Source: Planctomycetota bacterium
GTDB lineage: Bacteria > Planctomycetota > Planctomycetia > Pirellulales > PALSA-1355
Assembly: GCA_003389325.1 (NCBI GenBank)
Contig: QQVE01000018.1
Coordinates: 62,001 to 126,000, forward strand
Direction: 5' to 3'
DNA length: 64,000 bases
Shown here: one piece after another, positions 63,752 through 64,000 of the stretch
Layout: each line of letters starts with the position of its first letter
Position numbering within the stretch: position 1 is the stretch's first letter
The notes under the pieces: model-generated
Databases searched by the model: none
Seen by the model: only the letters and a program-made list of their open reading frames with translations
Told to the model about the DNA's origin: nothing
Position numbers and translations under genes: made by a program

Positions 63752-63772
63752 TTAGTGCCAAATTTAGTGCCA
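63751..63772 (+). repeat. Right pair of TTTAGTGCC motifs
   Basis: TTTAGTGCCA at 63751-63760 and 63763-63772, 12 bp apart, same orientation as the left pair at 47649-47668. They are 53 bp from attR and just upstream of the integrase promoter pattern. They are candidate arm-type integrase sites or operators. Confidence 0.45.
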
Positions 63773-63824
63773 TCGCCATCTAGTCCAACTCTAATACACG
63801 GTAAAGCAAGGGTCAAATCGACAA

Positions 63825-63899
<75 letters not shown>

Positions 63900-63928
63900 T
63901 TCTCGTCTCCTGCGTCGTCCCACCCGGC

Positions 63929-64000
63929 TTAGCGAGGTGGCTCTCCCGAGACCCGCACGGAATCAATCAGGTAGCCGGCCGCGTCAGGCGAGTCGGCCCG
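63929..64000 (-). CDS. 3' end of a leftward gene, truncated by the window
   Basis: Reading the minus strand from the edge gives ADSPDAAGYLIDSVRVSG, then EPPR and a TAA at 63929-63931. The phrase GYLIDSVRVSG is like the last beta strand of secreted LamG/concanavalin-like or BNR proteins of planctomycetes. Only 23 residues are visible, so this is tentative. The gap between it and the tRNA is 29 bp. Confidence 0.4.
   Translation of the reverse strand, partial: RADSPDAAGYLIDSVRVSGEPPR

Overview
The window looks like the chromosome of a planctomycete, probably a Pirellulales-type organism. The evidence is high GC in the core, a gene pair of a DUF1592/DUF1587-type cytochrome and a DUF1552 Tat protein, two giant secreted proteins with the LEPR-XLL N-terminal motif and dockerin repeats, many Tat-exported beta-propeller proteins and an HpnN-like MMPL transporter. 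All calls come from reading the sequence and ORF translations by eye. No database search was run, so family names rest on recognised motifs.

Layout, host part (1-47,500). A 5'-truncated coiled-coil protein opens the window. It is followed by a leftward block (Tat propeller, HemW, an RNase Z-like hydrolase) and a rightward block with a TRASH/YHS-like secreted protein and a frameshifted gene. A leftward transport and serine block follows: MMPL/HpnN, an MFS permease, a sodium:solute symporter with its small DUF997 partner, and SerC. Next come an SDR-type epimerase, a Kelch-like secreted protein and the DUF1592/DUF1552 pair. At 19.9-22.3 kb lies a compact RiPP locus of bufferin type: a Cys-rich Tat-exported precursor, a DUF692 multinuclear iron oxygenase and a DUF2063 partner, with a strong hairpin between precursor and enzyme. 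The giants of 3581 and 1526 residues occupy 22.9-38.3 kb. After them are a YVTN/di-haem cytochrome, a penicillin-acylase-type Ntn hydrolase, a thioredoxin, a BNR protein, Dabb, DUF6624 and CPCC-type proteins.

Layout, integrated element (47,509-63,846). A 22-bp direct repeat brackets about 16.3 kb. Its right copy is the 5' end of an intact tRNA-Arg(CCT) gene, and a tyrosine recombinase lies beside the right end. From left to right the element carries a low-GC nuclease-NTPase fusion gene (candidate defence gene), an excisionase-like HTH gene with a degenerate endonuclease-VII-like gene, an unknown leftward gene, and two overlapping sigma-70-like genes, the second fused to an AP2 DNA-binding domain. 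Then come a putative virion protein, a run of tightly overlapping small genes including a clear homologue of translation initiation factor IF-1, a TP901-type tail tape-measure protein, and a lipoprotein plus membrane-protein cargo pair. I recognise no terminase, portal or capsid gene.

How the element may work. All three leftward units (HTH/endonuclease, the unknown gene, the integrase) are preceded by the same 31-bp pattern, TACGCCG-N12-CGGTTGCANAAT. Read on the minus strand it looks like an ECF-type promoter (TGCAAC-N17-CGTA). Together with two element-encoded sigma-like proteins and an IF-1 paralogue, this suggests a satellite or defective phage that brings its own transcription and translation initiation factors. 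That is inference, and it is the most interesting hypothesis in the window.
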